Source of the DNA: Helianthus annuus
Taxonomy: Eukaryota; Streptophyta; Magnoliopsida; Asterales; Asteraceae
Length of the DNA: 64,000 nt
NCBI RefSeq assembly: GCF_002127325.2
Contig: NC_035435.2
Coordinates: 111,788,090-111,852,089 of the forward strand
Direction: 5' to 3'
In this document: piece by piece, positions 44,616 to 56,627 of the stretch
Position numbering within the stretch: position 1 is the stretch's first letter
How the letters are laid out: each line of letters opens with the position of its first letter
Position numbers and translations under genes: made by a program
The notes under the pieces: generated by a model
The model's database searches: none
What the model was told of the DNA's origin: nothing
The model's input: only the letters and a program-made list of their open reading frames with translations

Positions 44616-46796
44616 TCAGATACTTAGTACGTAACTCTTTCTGCTGAGCGCGTCGGCAACAACATTCGCTTTGCATGGGTGATAACGAATCTCACAGTCA
44701 TAATCGTTGAGGAGTTCTACCCATCGGCATTGACACATATTAAGTTCCCTCTGATTGAAGATATGTTGTAAACTCCTGTGATCAGTGTAGATTGTACACT
44801 TAGTGCCATACAGGTAGTGTCGCCAAATCTTTAATGCAAAGACAACCGCGCCTAGCTCGAGGTCATGGGTTGTATAGTTCTTCTTGTGGATCTTGAGCTG
44901 TCGAGATGCGTATTCTATAACCTTGTCTCGCTGCATGAGGACACAACCAAGACCAAGGTTGGAAGCATCACAGTAGACAATGAAATCGTTGCTTCCGTCG
45001 GGCAGCGTAAGAATCGGAGCGTTGCACAGCATGTGCTTGAGGGTCTGAAAGGCAGATTCTTGTAAAGTTCCCCACACAAAAGGCTTGTCTTTATGAGTAA
45101 GAGCGATAAGCGGCACAGTGATTTTGGAGAATCCTTCAATAAATCGTCGATAATAGCCTGCTAGTCCGAGAAAAGAACGAACTTCAGACGGGTTCTTAGG
45201 CGTAATCCAACTTTTGACGGCTTCAACCTTCGAGGGATCGACGTGTATTCCCTGACTATTCACGATGTGACCCAGAAACTGAACTTCCTCTAACCAGAAT
45301 TCACACTTGGAGAACTTGGCGTAGAGTTGGTTCCCCTGAAGTAATTCGAGAACCAAACGTAGATGTTGCGCGTGTTCGGCTTTCGATTTGGAATAGATCA
45401 AGACATCGTCAATGAACACGATGACGAAACGGTCTAAGAAAGGCTTACACACGCGATTCATCGGATCCATAAAGACCGCGGGTGCGTTAGTTAAACCGAA
45501 AGGCATAACAACGAATTCATAATGGCCATATCGGGTTCGGAAAGCGGTTTTGGGGATGTCTTCCTCTTGAATCCGCAATTGATGATAGCCTGAACGTAGA
45601 TCGATCTTCAAGAAACACTTGGCACCTTGCAGCTGATCAAATAAGTCGTCGATTCGAGGCAAAGGGTATCGATTCTTAATGGTTAGCTTATTCAATTCCC
45701 TATAGTCGATGCACATCCGGAACGACCCGTCCTTCTTTTTGACGAAAAGAACTGGCGCGCCCCAGGGAGAGGTGCTTGGGCGAATAAAGCCTTTTTCGAG
45801 CAATTCCTGGAGTTGGTTCGAGAGTTCCCGCATTTCGGATGGAGCGAGTCGATACGGAGCTTTGGCAACGGGGTTAGCTCCAGGAATGAGGTCAATACGA
45901 AAGTCGATATCACGACTTGGCGGTAGTCCGGGGAGATCGTCAGGGAACATCTGAGGAAACTCACGGACCACTGGAACATCTTTGACTTCAACTTTCTTTT
46001 TCTTTTCCTTCTCCGCTACTACAATGTTGGCCAAGAAGGCTCGGTATTCCTTGCGGAGATACTTGCTGGCTTGAACGCATGACATGAGCTTGAGACCTTT
46101 CGACGATGTTTCACCGTATACACATAACAAATCACCATTTGCGAGCGAGAATCGAATCATCTTTTCAAAGCACACAACTTCAGCATGGTTTTTGCGAAGA
46201 AAGTCCATGCCTACTATGATGTCGAAACTTTCGAGTTGCATCGGAATAAGGTCGATTGGAAAGATGTGATTGTTGAGCTCGAGAGTACAATCACGAAGAA
46301 CAGAGTTAACTATGACAGTTCTTCCCGTAGCGACTTCGACTTCGATTGACGAGGACAGATAAGAGCACTTACGACTAAGGAGCTTCTCGAATTCAAACGA
46401 CACAAAGCAGTTATCGGCTCTAGTATCAAACAAACATGATGCATAAATACCATTAATAAGGAACGTACCATTGACCACGTTGTTATCCGCCTGAGCCTGA
46501 CGGGCATTGATGTTGAAGGTTCGAGCATGGGCCGCTTGCTGCTGTTGCTGAGGCTGTTGTGGTTGCTGCTGGGGCTGCTGGGGCTCTTGCTTAACCACCC
46601 TGTTCGGGCATCTGTTTGCAAAGTGGTTAGGGTCACCACATGCAAAGCAGACTCGAGCATTGACTGCAGGTGCTTGAGCTGCTTGTTGGCCTTGAGGGGC
46701 GGGGAGAAGAGCTTGATTGACAGTAGCTTGAACTGGGGCTTGACGGGGACTATAGCGACAGTTCGGTGAAATGACCGTAAAGGTTGCAGTGAGCAC
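44616..46796 (-). CDS. TekB Pol: nucleocapsid end, protease, RT, RNase H
   Basis: 726 residues. A knuckle [14 protein letters not shown] (50-63) is followed by a Gln-rich linker. The protease active site reads DTRAD (124-128), where DSGAD or DTGAD is expected; the Gly-to-Arg change should inactivate it. RT has [31 protein letters not shown] and the catalytic FIDD. RNase H has [17 protein letters not shown] and YTDHRS, and ends [11 protein letters not shown]. The first residues (before NCRYSPRQ) are in a shifted frame relative to gag. Confidence 0.92.
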   Translation of the reverse strand: MLTATFTVISPNCRYSPRQAPVQATVNQALLPAPQGQQAAQAPAVNARVCFACGDPNHFANRCPNRVVKQEPQQPQQQPQQPQQQQQAAHARTFNINARQAQADNNVVNGTFLINGIYASCLFDTRADNCFVSFEFEKLLSRKCSYLSSSIEVEVATGRTVIVNSVLRDCTLELNNHIFPIDLIPMQLESFDIIVGMDFLRKNHAEVVCFEKMIRFSLANGDLLCVYGETSSKGLKLMSCVQASKYLRKEYRAFLANIVVAEKEKKKKVEVKDVPVVREFPQMFPDDLPGLPPSRDIDFRIDLIPGANPVAKAPYRLAPSEMRELSNQLQELLEKGFIRPSTSPWGAPVLFVKKKDGSFRMCIDYRELNKLTIKNRYPLPRIDDLFDQLQGAKCFLKIDLRSGYHQLRIQEEDIPKTAFRTRYGHYEFVVMPFGLTNAPAVFMDPMNRVCKPFLDRFVIVFIDDVLIYSKSKAEHAQHLRLVLELLQGNQLYAKFSKCEFWLEEVQFLGHIVNSQGIHVDPSKVEAVKSWITPKNPSEVRSFLGLAGYYRRFIEGFSKITVPLIALTHKDKPFVWGTLQESAFQTLKHMLCNAPILTLPDGSNDFIVYCDASNLGLGCVLMQRDKVIEYASRQLKIHKKNYTTHDLELGAVVFALKIWRHYLYGTKCTIYTDHRSLQHIFNQRELNMCQCRWVELLNDYDCEIRYHPCKANVVADALSRKSYVLSI

Positions 46797-47520
46797 AAAA
46801 ACGACAGGCTAAACCCACTGGATGATGATACGAGCATGTCAGGCAGAGCGGGTTAGGGCCTGTGTATGCACGCTTCGCTGGCGGTGCATTGATCACTGGA
46901 GCTGAGCGGTGGTGCTGTTGCTGCTGAGCTGGTACAGCTTGTAGAGGAGCAGCAGTTGTTGCGGCAGCACAGCTCTTGTTGATGGAGCTGTTGTTGTTGT
47001 GCTTCTTCTTTCTTCTTGATGACTTGGAGGGTTGAGCAGGTGAGTCGGTGGGTGCTGTGGTGGCTTGGTGCAGAGACTTGGTATGCTTATCCCAAAAACC
47101 AGACTTCACTCGCTTGTCATTGATCTTAGCGGCGAGTAGGTAAGTCTCTTCAATCGTTGCTGGCTTGGCGGCGTGAACAAAGTCGGCTACACAGTCGGGC
47201 AGGGCTCGGATGTACTTCTTGATGGTTTGATCTGGGGTCTTGACCTGGTCGGAACATATGAGGCTAAGCTGCTTGAAACGGGGAGTGAGAGCAGCGTTGT
47301 CTCCATCCTTCTGCTTGATGGTCCAAAACTCGTCCTCCAGCTTTTGGCGTTCATGAGGAGGGCAGAATTCGTCGATCATAATTGCCTTCAACTCCTCCCA
47401 TGTTAGCTCATAAGCTGCATCATTTCCGCGCTTGTTTCGTTCGGCCGTCCACCAGTCTAGAGCACGGGACTGGAAGACGCCAGTAGCATTGAGTGTGCGG
47501 AGATTCTCAGGACAGCCGCT
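46750..47520 (-). pseudogene. TekB Gag, main part
   Basis: Same frame as the N-terminal part after the TAA at 47521-47523. Includes LDWWTAERNKRGNDAAYEL, EFCPPHERQKLEDEF, LIC-DQVKTPDQTIKKYI and a Cys/His-rich end [24 protein letters not shown] 1-base shift near 46767 breaks the link to pol, and the gag frame ends at 46750. Confidence 0.82.
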
Positions 47521-47802
47521 TTAGCGCAGAGTGACTTCAACCGAGTCAAACCAGTGAAACATGGCGGTAGGGCCATCCTCGCCGGTGAACTCTTTGGGTC
47601 CGCATGCTTTGAACTGCTTGAAGCTGAAAGCAGCCTTGCTAGCATCTTTGGGTGCATCTGTTTGTGATTCATCAGTCGACTTGCTGATGTTTTCATAAAC
47701 ATTGCTCACAGCTTTTGCCATGCTTTTGGCGATGATAGCGGCAAGACGCTTATCTCTCTTTTCCTGACGAGTCAGGTGGTGTCGGGATCCAGACGACGAC
47801 AT
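47521..47802 (-). CDS. TekB Gag N-terminus (truncated)
   Basis: Starts at ATG 47802 (MSSSGSRHHLTRQEKRDKR) and reads AFSFKQFKACGPKEFTGEDG, the start of the chromovirus gag core. It stops at TAA 47521-47523 where a Gln codon is plausible (CAA-to-TAA). The downstream frame is conserved. Confidence 0.8.
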   Translation of the reverse strand: MSSSGSRHHLTRQEKRDKRLAAIIAKSMAKAVSNVYENISKSTDESQTDAPKDASKAAFSFKQFKACGPKEFTGEDGPTAMFHWFDSVEVTLR

Positions 47803-48935
47803 GGTCTGCAATAGACATTGTCACAGGACTCAACACAACGAAGTCGTACCTCACACGTCTAGACTACTAAAGCTTAGGAAAACATCGGAACACATATTAC
47901 ATAAACACATGGGCACATAACCACAGATACACGGAAACACAGAAGCACATAAGCACGTAGGCACATAGAGCACAAAGTTACATAAACATAAAAGCACATA
48001 CCCACTTAATCACAAAAGCAGTCAGAAAACAGAAACCTATCCTTCAAAGCTCGCATGTCGTTCGTATATAGTGATCGCATATATTATATCGAATAGTACC
48101 ACGTAATCGTATAGCTTATTGAGTATAGTAAAGCATATATCGTAGCATAGTATCGTCTAGAATTGCAGCGACTTGTTAGTGTGTTGAGATAGAATAGCAA
48201 TGCGAGTTGCGTAGGTTAATCGAAGTGATAGCAAAAATCGAGTGAACACCAAAATGAAACATTTAAGCAAATAGAGCACACATAACACATAAAAATCAAT
48301 GAGTCATCAGAGTACGTGACTGCGGTTCTCAGAATCAAAGCACATAAAATCGAGAGGTAGATTGTCTGCGGCTACTAGACATCGACTACCCAAAGCAATC
48401 CGACTATTCACAGTAGACTTGTCGTCACTTTTGACTTTAAGGGTCGTGCTTCTGCCTCGATTTCTTGGGCATTCCACACGCGGCCCCTAGGTCATACTTG
48501 TGAGTTCAGGTCGTTGGAGTCCGTCGAAGCTTTGGTGAGATGAAAACATGTCCGAAATAAATTGCCGAGGTTAGGGTTTCACCCCTGGCTTAGCAATTTC
48601 TTCCTTGTTTTAGGAAACTTGAGGAAATTATTCATCAAAATGTGGATTCACTCCTGTTTTGGCATAATTCTCCTCGTATGTTAGTGAAAATATCAGGGTA
48701 AGCATGAGTAAATGGATAAAATCATCATTAGTCAGGCAATTTAGTCGAGAGTTTGCAGTTTTCACACCTAATCCTGACCAAATTGCTTAACTTTTATTGA
48801 AAATTCGAGTGCAGTGATAGCGAAGAATTGCAGAATAAGGCACATAAACTTGGTCTGTTGGTTCCTAACTATAGTCTAGGTCTCTATGACAGCGACCCGG
48901 ACTAGGTCATGTCTAGCCTAATTCCCTATAGTTAT
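47803..48935 (-). other. TekB 5' leader
   Basis: About 1.1 kb between primer site and gag. It has no ORF comparable to those of TekA and TekC. A CA-rich stretch with repeated AAGCACATA words runs from about 47890 to 48030. Confidence 0.6.
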
Positions 48936-48949
48936 GGCTCTGATACCAA
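48936..48949 (-). other. TekB primer binding site
   Basis: TTGGTATCAGAGCC on the minus strand, two bases from the LTR; a perfect tRNA-Met-type site. Confidence 0.95.
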
Positions 48950-48951
48950 TC

Positions 48952-51765
48952 TGTCACACCCCAACCGATGGCGGAATCATCGGGGCGCGGCACTGAGCGA
49001 TACAGATTGTCCAGTAGTTTCCATAACAACTATCATTACTATCCAGTTTAAAATGACACGTCCCATACCGTGTCCCAAATAATATAATAAATTATTACAG
49101 ATAACAACTAGTTAAGTAATTCTGTTCCGACAACTCAGATTTAAATTAATACAAAATATAAATATTGTTCAAATGCTCCTAAAGGCCCAGCCTGATAAGA
49201 TCTACAGACAACTATGCCCTAGTTTCTTGTTCCTGACAGACAACTATCTGTTGGGGACCTTTAAGGCTTTATTCTACCTTCACTTCCCTAGCAGGCAAAT
49301 AACTTAAACACCTGTCACATACGTTAAAATAAAGTTAATACATAAAATGTAAAGGTGAGCATACAAGTTTGATAATAACATATAGAGTTCGAATAGTTTA
49401 CGCATAACCAACACGTACACAGAGGGAAATGATGCATGTTAATTATCGACATGGACCTATCGATACCAACGACTGCGGGTTGACTGTCCGAGACAGTTCG
49501 CAATACATGATTACCATCGTAATCCATGCAAGTAATTGTCCTTAACAACCCCCGTGTGAACGGGTGCTGAGTCGAAACTATAGTACTACGTTGCTAAGGC
49601 AGGTAGACAGCATTCCAGGTGTAAGAATAACAACAAGCATACATTTAGTCACGTAATACATGCAATCGGTTAGCGTTCAAATAGTTTGAGTAGTGTCTTC
49701 GATTGTGATTTTGATAAGTAACGTATGTAACACGCAAAAGTGCTAAAGCAAAAAGGGTTCGAGTATACTGATAGTGGTTGGTTATGGATTGAAGGGAGCG
49801 CTGAGAGTAGGGTTAGCCTGAATAGTTCGATGACATAACGATGAGTAACGCGGGAAAGCAAACAAGTGTAAATGGATCGAAGAGCCTGGTCGATCGAACA
49901 GCAGGTTCGATCGAACGGGCTGTTCGTTCGGCTTGAGAGTCCGTTTGAATAATCCTGTTCGATCGGCCGGTAGGCTCGATCAGCAGGACCATTCGAGTGG
50001 ATTGTTTCTTCCTCTGATGTGTTTGTGTATGATGGTTTGAACTTTTGAAGTTTTCGTTGTAGTAGTTGAGAACACTGAAGTGTTCTTACCTTTCAGGTCG
50101 ATCGATCGAACGGTCTGTTCGATCAGCCGGCTTAGCCGATCGGTTAGGAACTTCAGAAGTAGTTCTCAGCTGGATGTCACTCGATCGAACAGCCTGTTCG
50201 ATCGGCTGGCACTCCTTACTACGAACGAGTTGCAAAATCGATTAAGTGTTGAAGCATAGTATCTCATGATCCAAAGAGTAATGTTTACCAATCGAGTAGC
50301 ATATTCGATCGAACATCACTTCGTCGATAGCATACTTCATGAAATTCGAAAAGTGTGGAACCATGTGCTTGCCGATCGGCTGGCCCGGCTGATCAGCTGG
50401 TATGTTCGATCGGCTGGGCTGTTCGTTCGAACAACCTAGCCGTTCGGCCAGCAATTCTGACCTGGTCGGCCTTTCGTCTAACACTTGGCTGTTTGATTAT
50501 TTGTCATGATTTCAAGGTATTCTGACAGCGAGTTAAACCACAGAACGTGGGTTCTTACCTGCTTCACTGGTTCAGACAGGAATCACCCCAAGTCCGGCCG
50601 GTGAACTGTTCGGAACGGTAGTTTGATGTTTAACCCGAAATCGGTGAACCTTGTAGATAGTATCCGAATCTTGAACCTTTTAACCGTTAGAATGATTAGT
50701 TAGTTGGTTTGAGCTCCGTTTCTATCGGTTTTTAAGGTTTTGAGTGTAAAATGTTGAAAATGTTAAGATTCTTACAAATCCTAGTTTGTTTATGTGGAAA
50801 TCGGTCAGATCTAAGCTATTCATGGTTGAATGAGGCCAAAGTATGATGTTCTTCAAGAACACCATGATGACATCACCCAAGAACACTTAGATCTTGGTGA
50901 TTTCACGGTTAGAAATCAAGTTTTAAAAGATAGAAAGGTGTAGAATCATGTAATGATCAAAATCGTACAAGAATTAGAGTGAAAACTTACCAGAGTTGAG
51001 AGAAATCTGAGAAAAGGTGAAGAACAAGGCTGGTTCGGACAGAGCTTTCCAAAAGTAGAAAGGGTGATAATGACAGGGCCATTTATAGGCCTCCCAAAGA
51101 GGAAAGTGTCAACCGATCGGCCAGGATCTCCGATCGAATGGCCTGCTCGATCGGCCAGGAAAGTGCTAGCCGATCGGCTGGCCTGTTCGATCAGGATGCT
51201 TCCTGTTCGATCAGCAACCCTTTTCGAATGTTTCGCGACGGTTTTCGATATTTCGATTTCGATAGACGATGATACGAATATGATAGAGTTCCTAGTCAAA
51301 TTACTTTCAGTCCCAACTACTATATCTAACATACAATCATCTATAAGTCACGTTTCGATGTCGGTTTCGATTGAGTTTGATTGCCTTTCGAGTTTCGATC
51401 CGAGTTTCGATTGATTCGATTGAATACCACACAAAACATAAAGTAAACATGCACATGTAACATATAAGGCACACACACACACGTAAGTATTACCACACCG
51501 GTTTCGCATAGTTCGAGTCTCGAGTTCGCTTGATTGATTTGATTAACTTGATTATTGATTGATTAACTTTATCGCATTGTTACTTCCTATTATTCACAGT
51601 CGTAAATCGGTCGCATTGATTAAACATTCGATCATTTTATTTAGACAACACCTACTCCACATAATACAAAAAGCAAAAAGAAACATTAACAGTCAAAGAA
51701 GTCAAAGTTGACTTGGACTTTGACTTTGACTTTGACTTTGATATTCGAAAACACGGGGTGTTACA
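48952..51765 (-). repeat. TekB 5' LTR (2,814 bp)
   Basis: Promoter-bearing LTR in the leftward direction. TATA box at 51081-51087 (TATAAAT, one base weaker than the left copy) with GATCGGCC words at 51113-51218 upstream. Confidence 0.96.
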
Positions 51766-51856
51766 AAAATTCTCTTTACTGGATTCTAATTTTTGGAGTG
51801 AATGCTACCTGAACCTCTTTTTATCCTTTCATCTCTTAAAGCCAGTTTGACAGGAG
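51766..51856 (-). pseudogene. ElC ORF fragment beside TekB
   Basis: A 1-base shift near 51866 is followed by PLTPVKLALRDERIKRGSGS, then TAG at 51786-51788, then NPVKRI into the TekB insertion site. It joins the 51857-54544 block to 39553-40261. Confidence 0.55.
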
Positions 51857-53017
51857 TCAGTGGTTTGGTGGTACATCTTCTTTTGTCAAATAATATTTCA
51901 CCAGATTGTACTCAGGGAATATCATTATATCCCTGTCAATCTCTTGGACCATGACTGTTTGATTTTCAGAGATTTTTCTTTTAATAATATTTGGCTTTCT
52001 TGAGTCACCTTCTTGTTCCCATTCATTCATTGATTGCAGATTCATGAGTTTACTCATGGCAGAGTCATCAGACAATGTTGGTTTTGGGACAGTTTGAGAA
52101 GTTATAAGTTTCAAATCTTTAACAACTTGAGGTTTTAAAGTTGCTAACCTTTTCAGCATTTCATCTCGCGAGACATTTGGAGGTGGACCCATCAGTATGG
52201 TGCCAGCTTTGGTGATTGGTGTAGCTGATGATTGCTGTTGAGTTGACTTTGGAGCTTCTTGGTGTGAACTTTCAGCAGGAATTTCTTTCATGAGTTCTTT
52301 AGGATCCACTTTGGCCAATTTTGCAATGTTGAAAGACATTTTCTTCACCAGTTGTTGCACCTCTTTTACCTGATTTGAGTTGTTGGCTATGTTTTTCTGA
52401 ACTTTGGTAAATTCAGTTTGAGCTTTCATCTGAATTGCAGCCCATTCTTTTGACAGCTTCTCAAGGGCATCGGTGATACTATTATTGCTTGCCCTTAGTG
52501 TGGTAACTTCCTCCAAAACTCTGTTTGCACTGCTTGATTGCCTTGATTCCACAGCTTTTGCAACTTGTGTCTTGATATTTTCTATTTCTGTGAGAATCAT
52601 CTGGATTTCTGATGCAGAGATGTTGGATTCTGGTGCTTTTTCTTTCATCTTTTGAAGAGACTTTAGTGCTTTAGTGTTTTCTTCAGTTTGTTTCTTTATC
52701 ACCTCCACTGATTCTGACAAAGTCTTCATATCGGCCTTTTGACCTTGTATTTCTGACAGCAACATATCAAGTTTTTCTTCTACTGGATTTCTTTTGCAGG
52801 CTTTGTAAACATTTTCCAACACAGTTTCCAGATTTTCTTGGTTCATGGGTGTTTTTGGGACAATTGGAACAACAGATGTTCCTTGTAACATTCCAGCTGT
52901 AAACACATTTGCTGCTGTTTTGGAAATGATAGGGTCACTTTTGGCTTTACCAGATTTTGGTGCAACCTTAAGTGTATCAGAATCATCTCCACCAGTGGTG
53001 AGAAACACATTCTCATC
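51857..53017 (-). CDS. ElC ORF, middle coiled-coil part
   Basis: In the same frame as the N-terminal part and separated from it only by the TAG at 53018-53020, so it probably belonged to one protein of about 895 residues. It has no good ATG of its own near the start. About 60-240 residues in, it is rich in heptad-like Leu/Ile with Glu/Lys (LLSEIQGQKADMKTLSESV, NQVKEVQQLVKKMSFNI), a strong coiled-coil signal. A Pro/Gln-rich linker and a short C-terminal block MVQEIDRDIMIFPEYNLVKY follow. Likely an oligomerising structural protein (inference). Confidence 0.65.
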   Translation of the reverse strand, partial: DENVFLTTGGDDSDTLKVAPKSGKAKSDPIISKTAANVFTAGMLQGTSVVPIVPKTPMNQENLETVLENVYKACKRNPVEEKLDMLLSEIQGQKADMKTLSESVEVIKKQTEENTKALKSLQKMKEKAPESNISASEIQMILTEIENIKTQVAKAVESRQSSSANRVLEEVTTLRASNNSITDALEKLSKEWAAIQMKAQTEFTKVQKNIANNSNQVKEVQQLVKKMSFNIAKLAKVDPKELMKEIPAESSHQEAPKSTQQQSSATPITKAGTILMGPPPNVSRDEMLKRLATLKPQVVKDLKLITSQTVPKPTLSDDSAMSKLMNLQSMNEWEQEGDSRKPNIIKRKISENQTVMVQEIDRDIMIFPEYNLVKYYLTKEDVPPNH

Positions 53018-54544
53018 CTAGATTTCCTTATGTCCTTCAATCATATCAATATATGATTCTCCATAAGTTTTTGAGGTAAACAAATTACCTTTAGCCAGAT
53101 TTCCTTGATCAGTTCCCTGATCTCTATCTGTTGGGATCTCATCCTCTTCCTCATTTTCTGATTCAGAGTTGAGATTAATGGAACTAGTAACCTCTTCATC
53201 AACATCAATCTTTTTATGTTCTAACTTGTAAGAAACATTAATTGAACTTTCTGATTTTGTTTCTTTTGAGTGAGTATCAACTAACACAGTTTTTGAAAGA
53301 GATGTACCAGCAATCTGAGATTCATCATGATGTATAATTTCAGTGGCTTCAATTGCAGCACCATCAAAATGAGTTTCTTCATAATGTTGTTCTTCAGCAT
53401 CTTCATGAGTTCCTCTAGCAATGTGTGATTCTGCATAGTGTTCATGTACTTCCCTTTGATGAATACGAAAATCATGATGAATTCCTCCTTCATGAATCTG
53501 TTGACTATCAGCATGTTCTGTCTTGTTTTCTGGTGAGTTAGTTATCTCCAGAATTCCTTCTCCTCCTGCAGCCTCTGTTCCTGATGACCAGGACTTCTCA
53601 ACTTCTTCTTCTTCTGGTGATGAAGAACAGTTAACAACTTCTTTGCTGGCCTCTTTTGTTGGAGAATCTGAATTGGTCAGAAGTTCTTCATGTTGTATTC
53701 TGTATTGTGAGTCTGGTGCAATGAGGCATAGCATGCTTTCTGGTAACTCAGGGATATCTTTGTCAGATTCCCATCCATGATTGGAACTCCAGGCCTTCAT
53801 GGTATTTGAACTCCAAATATCTTCCAAAATTGGAATTTCTATGTTCCCTGCAGCAAATGTTTCAGAAATAAAAATAGAGATTAACCTTGGATATGGCAGA
53901 TGTGAGGTTATTCTTCCATTTCTGGTGACGATTGACCTATTGAGTAGGTTAAAAATTTCTGACCCATAATCAATTTTGAACCCGGTTATGAGTCCATACA
54001 TGATTGTCAAAATAGCTTGACTGACTTGATCAGTTCCTCCTATCTTTGAGGTGAGACATTTGTTTAGCACTTCCATCATCACTTGCCAGATAGCTGGCAT
54101 TTCATTTCTTCTAATTGCTCCAATTTTGTTGTTATCCTTTTTCTCGTAACCAAGCTCAATGATTAAGCTTATTAATTCTTCTCTGCTGGGTGCTTCAATG
54201 TAATTATCAAGAATAGGTAGTTCAAGCCATTCTCTTACCCTTGCAGGGGTTAATGTTACAAAAACATTTCCCCATACATGAGCAGAGACCTGATTTTCTT
54301 CAACTTCATTAAAAGTGTGAACAAATTGCTGTAGTAGCTTTTCTGGTACTTCTCTTCCTTTTCTTAGTGCTCCCGAGATTGGACATTTCATGAGATATTC
54401 TACCAGAAGTTGACATCTTACATCATACTCCAAATGCTCTGTATTCATCAGCAAATTGTTTTCTTTCATTGGTAGAAATTCTATATCTCCAACAAAAGGT
54501 ACTTCATGTTGAACAATTGGGATGTTGAGGTTCACTTCTGCCAT
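53018..54544 (-). CDS. ElC ORF, N-terminal part
   Basis: Starts at a true ATG (MAEVNLNIPIVQHEV) and runs 508 residues to TAG 53018-53020. Residues about 30-260 form a folded-looking helical region (VSAHVWGNVFVTLTPARVREWLELP, ILTIMYGLITGFKIDYG, LPYPRLISIFISE). It resembles the large ORFs of plant retrotransposon-derived hypothetical proteins common in Asteraceae, sometimes called plant transposon protein; I make that comparison from memory. Residues about 345-420 are His/Glu-rich with loose repeats (HEGGIHHDF, HEDAEEQHYEETH). No catalytic motif is visible. Confidence 0.65.
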   Translation of the reverse strand: MAEVNLNIPIVQHEVPFVGDIEFLPMKENNLLMNTEHLEYDVRCQLLVEYLMKCPISGALRKGREVPEKLLQQFVHTFNEVEENQVSAHVWGNVFVTLTPARVREWLELPILDNYIEAPSREELISLIIELGYEKKDNNKIGAIRRNEMPAIWQVMMEVLNKCLTSKIGGTDQVSQAILTIMYGLITGFKIDYGSEIFNLLNRSIVTRNGRITSHLPYPRLISIFISETFAAGNIEIPILEDIWSSNTMKAWSSNHGWESDKDIPELPESMLCLIAPDSQYRIQHEELLTNSDSPTKEASKEVVNCSSSPEEEEVEKSWSSGTEAAGGEGILEITNSPENKTEHADSQQIHEGGIHHDFRIHQREVHEHYAESHIARGTHEDAEEQHYEETHFDGAAIEATEIIHHDESQIAGTSLSKTVLVDTHSKETKSESSINVSYKLEHKKIDVDEEVTSSINLNSESENEEEDEIPTDRDQGTDQGNLAKGNLFTSKTYGESYIDMIEGHKEI

Positions 54545-55199
54545 TGTTGAATTTTGTGAATTAGGGTTTGAAATATAGGGATTTTTGGATTTCGGGTGAG
54601 GAACAGGGGATGTTTCGGTTTGAAGTTTTTGTGAAGAAGGTGTGTGATTTTTGAATTTCTGCTAAGTATGAGTTATATAGTGAGGGTTTTAGCAGAGAAT
54701 TGTGGGTTTATGGATTTGAGGGGATATGGAACGTGCCATGTAATGGCGGTTAAAAGATCATTAATTGTCTTTATTACCGTTAGATCGTGTGATGTGAGTT
54801 TTGGTTCAGAATGTAACCGTTGGATCGTGGGTATCAAGACATTAATGATGGTTGATCGTGTAATCGTGGTTATGCCCTTTCAACTTGTTCTTTCAATTTG
54901 TAGTTTCTACAATCATTCCTTCACCAAAGTGTTAAACTGAATTTTGATTGGAGAAAGGTATCGGTTATATGACACCTTTTTATCTTTGTGGACCCCATTT
55001 TGTGAAGAGGTCCAATCAGCTTTCTTCATCTGCATCCTTTCTTTCTTGTAAGTCAAAGTCCCATTCTGATGATGTCATCGGAAATTAAACATAAATTCTG
55101 TTAAAATATGTATTGCCTTTTGTTCTGACTTCTGTTGACCTTTTAAATGTGGTCAACAGAAGTCAACAATTTTCAACAGAATTTCTTGGTTGTGCTTTC
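54545..55199 (-). other. ElC leader, nothing coding seen
   Basis: Upstream of the ElC ATG and ending at the TekC insertion. It is AT-rich, and I see no ORF of note. A TTGACTTCTGTTGACC / GGTCAACAGAAGTCAA inverted repeat lies at about 55125-55166. Confidence 0.5.
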
Positions 55200-56591
55200 T
55201 GTCACGGCCCCCGACCCGGTTTGACCCGTTTCAGGAGCCGCGGGATAGAAATCCCGTGATATTTATTTATGTGATTTTAGCAGCGGAATTTTATCATCAG
55301 GATCGTTTTAAAGCTAAAAACTTTTCCCGATTATTTTATTTCACAATTCGGGATAAAACCCCGATAATTTACAATAATAAGGTTTTACTGAGAAATCTTT
55401 ATTTTTACAAAACATATTTCTTTATTTTATAATGAGCCACTACTTTAAGCCTGCACTGCTTCCCAGCACTTTTCCTGAATTACAATAGATCACCTGAAAC
55501 ATGTTTGAAAAAGGTTTTGTCAGCGGGGAAATACTGAGTGAATCATTCAGTTTACTAAAATGACTCGTTTATTATAATTTACAGTATTAAGAGTTTTTAC
55601 ATATGTTTCTGATATCTACCAACTACCCACAGTATTTGTCACTCGACCAGATCTGTGACTGTGGTCATATCACCATTGGCTGCCCCAATGAATGACGTAT
55701 ATCACTTAATTTTAGGTTCGCCCACCTAATGTGATTAAAACAGTAGTAATGTGCACAATACCCCACATACTGGCTGTAATTTGGTTATTACATAAACTTA
55801 ATCACTGTAATTTATAATTCTGAAAATAATTTGGAGTATTGTAAAACATTTGATAAAAAGAGAATGACTCACATTGCAGATTTAACACGGACAGAATATG
55901 GTTTTAGCCTTGTGAACCTTAATTTAAATAATAATGCACACAAAACCGGGTTAGTGATCAATACAGCAGTTACGATAACTCACGAGATCAAATTCTCACA
56001 ACGAACGACAAAGTGCGATACTTAAACATTCATCGATTTAACGACGAACGACAAAGTATAACCCTATGTGGGCGGCACTTAAACATCCATTGGATATATT
56101 GATCAGTCGGAATATGAATCGTAATAGCGATCGAGTAATTACCCTGTTTTGTGGCAGCAATTCGATACCCGTGTGTGTTTAATTGTAATATTATAGCTCT
56201 AATTCGACGTACAGAGAGTATTTTTGCGTCGTTTCAACTTCTGTAAGCTAGTGCCAATGTCTGCTATTTATAGTGATTTTTGAGACTGGCTTACGGACCG
56301 TATGGCTTTTCCCTTTACGGTCCATAAAGGGTGCAGTCTAATTACATAGACTAGCTGGGTTCGGGACTAGCTTGTATGACTCACTCTAAATTCGAAATTC
56401 AATCTGTACAACGAGACATAAGGATAATTATCACTATGGTTTACTCCCCTTGAGTTTTAGGGGCCCTGATCCTGATTCCGATTATTCTGAAAATTTTAGG
56501 GTTAGTGCAAAATTACTTGCGTGTCTCAATTAGGGTTTCCTTATTGACTAATTATCATCCTAATTTATGGATTTTAATGAGAATTGTTACA
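55200..56591 (-). repeat. TekC 3' LTR (1,392 bp)
   Basis: Plus strand TGTCACGGCCCC...TTGTTACA. TATA box (minus) at 56264-56273, with a TTACGGACCGTA pair at 56290-56330 immediately upstream. Shorter than the TekA and TekB LTRs. Confidence 0.95.
56264..56273 (-). promoter_or_regulatory. TekC LTR TATA box
   Basis: CTATAAATAG on the minus strand; the palindromic TTACGGACCGTA words begin 17 bp upstream. Confidence 0.65.
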
Positions 56592-56607
56592 TCCTCCCCA
56601 CCTTAAG
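56592..56607 (-). other. TekC polypurine tract
   Basis: CTTAAGGTGGGGAGGA on the minus strand abuts the 3' LTR. Confidence 0.85.
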
Positions 56608-56627
56608 AAAAATCTCGTCCTCGAGAT

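Larger units (their letters stand above)
40262..51765 (-). mobile_element. TekB: Ty3/Gypsy chromovirus, Tekay/Del type
   Basis: 11.5 kb with 2,814-bp LTRs and perfect AAAAT duplications (40257-40261, 51766-51770). PBS beside the right LTR and PPT beside the left show leftward transcription. gag, protease, RT, RNase H, integrase and chromodomain-like tail are present but carry nonsense codons, a gag-pol frameshift and active-site losses. Unlike TekA and TekC it has no accessory ORF upstream of gag. Confidence 0.96.
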
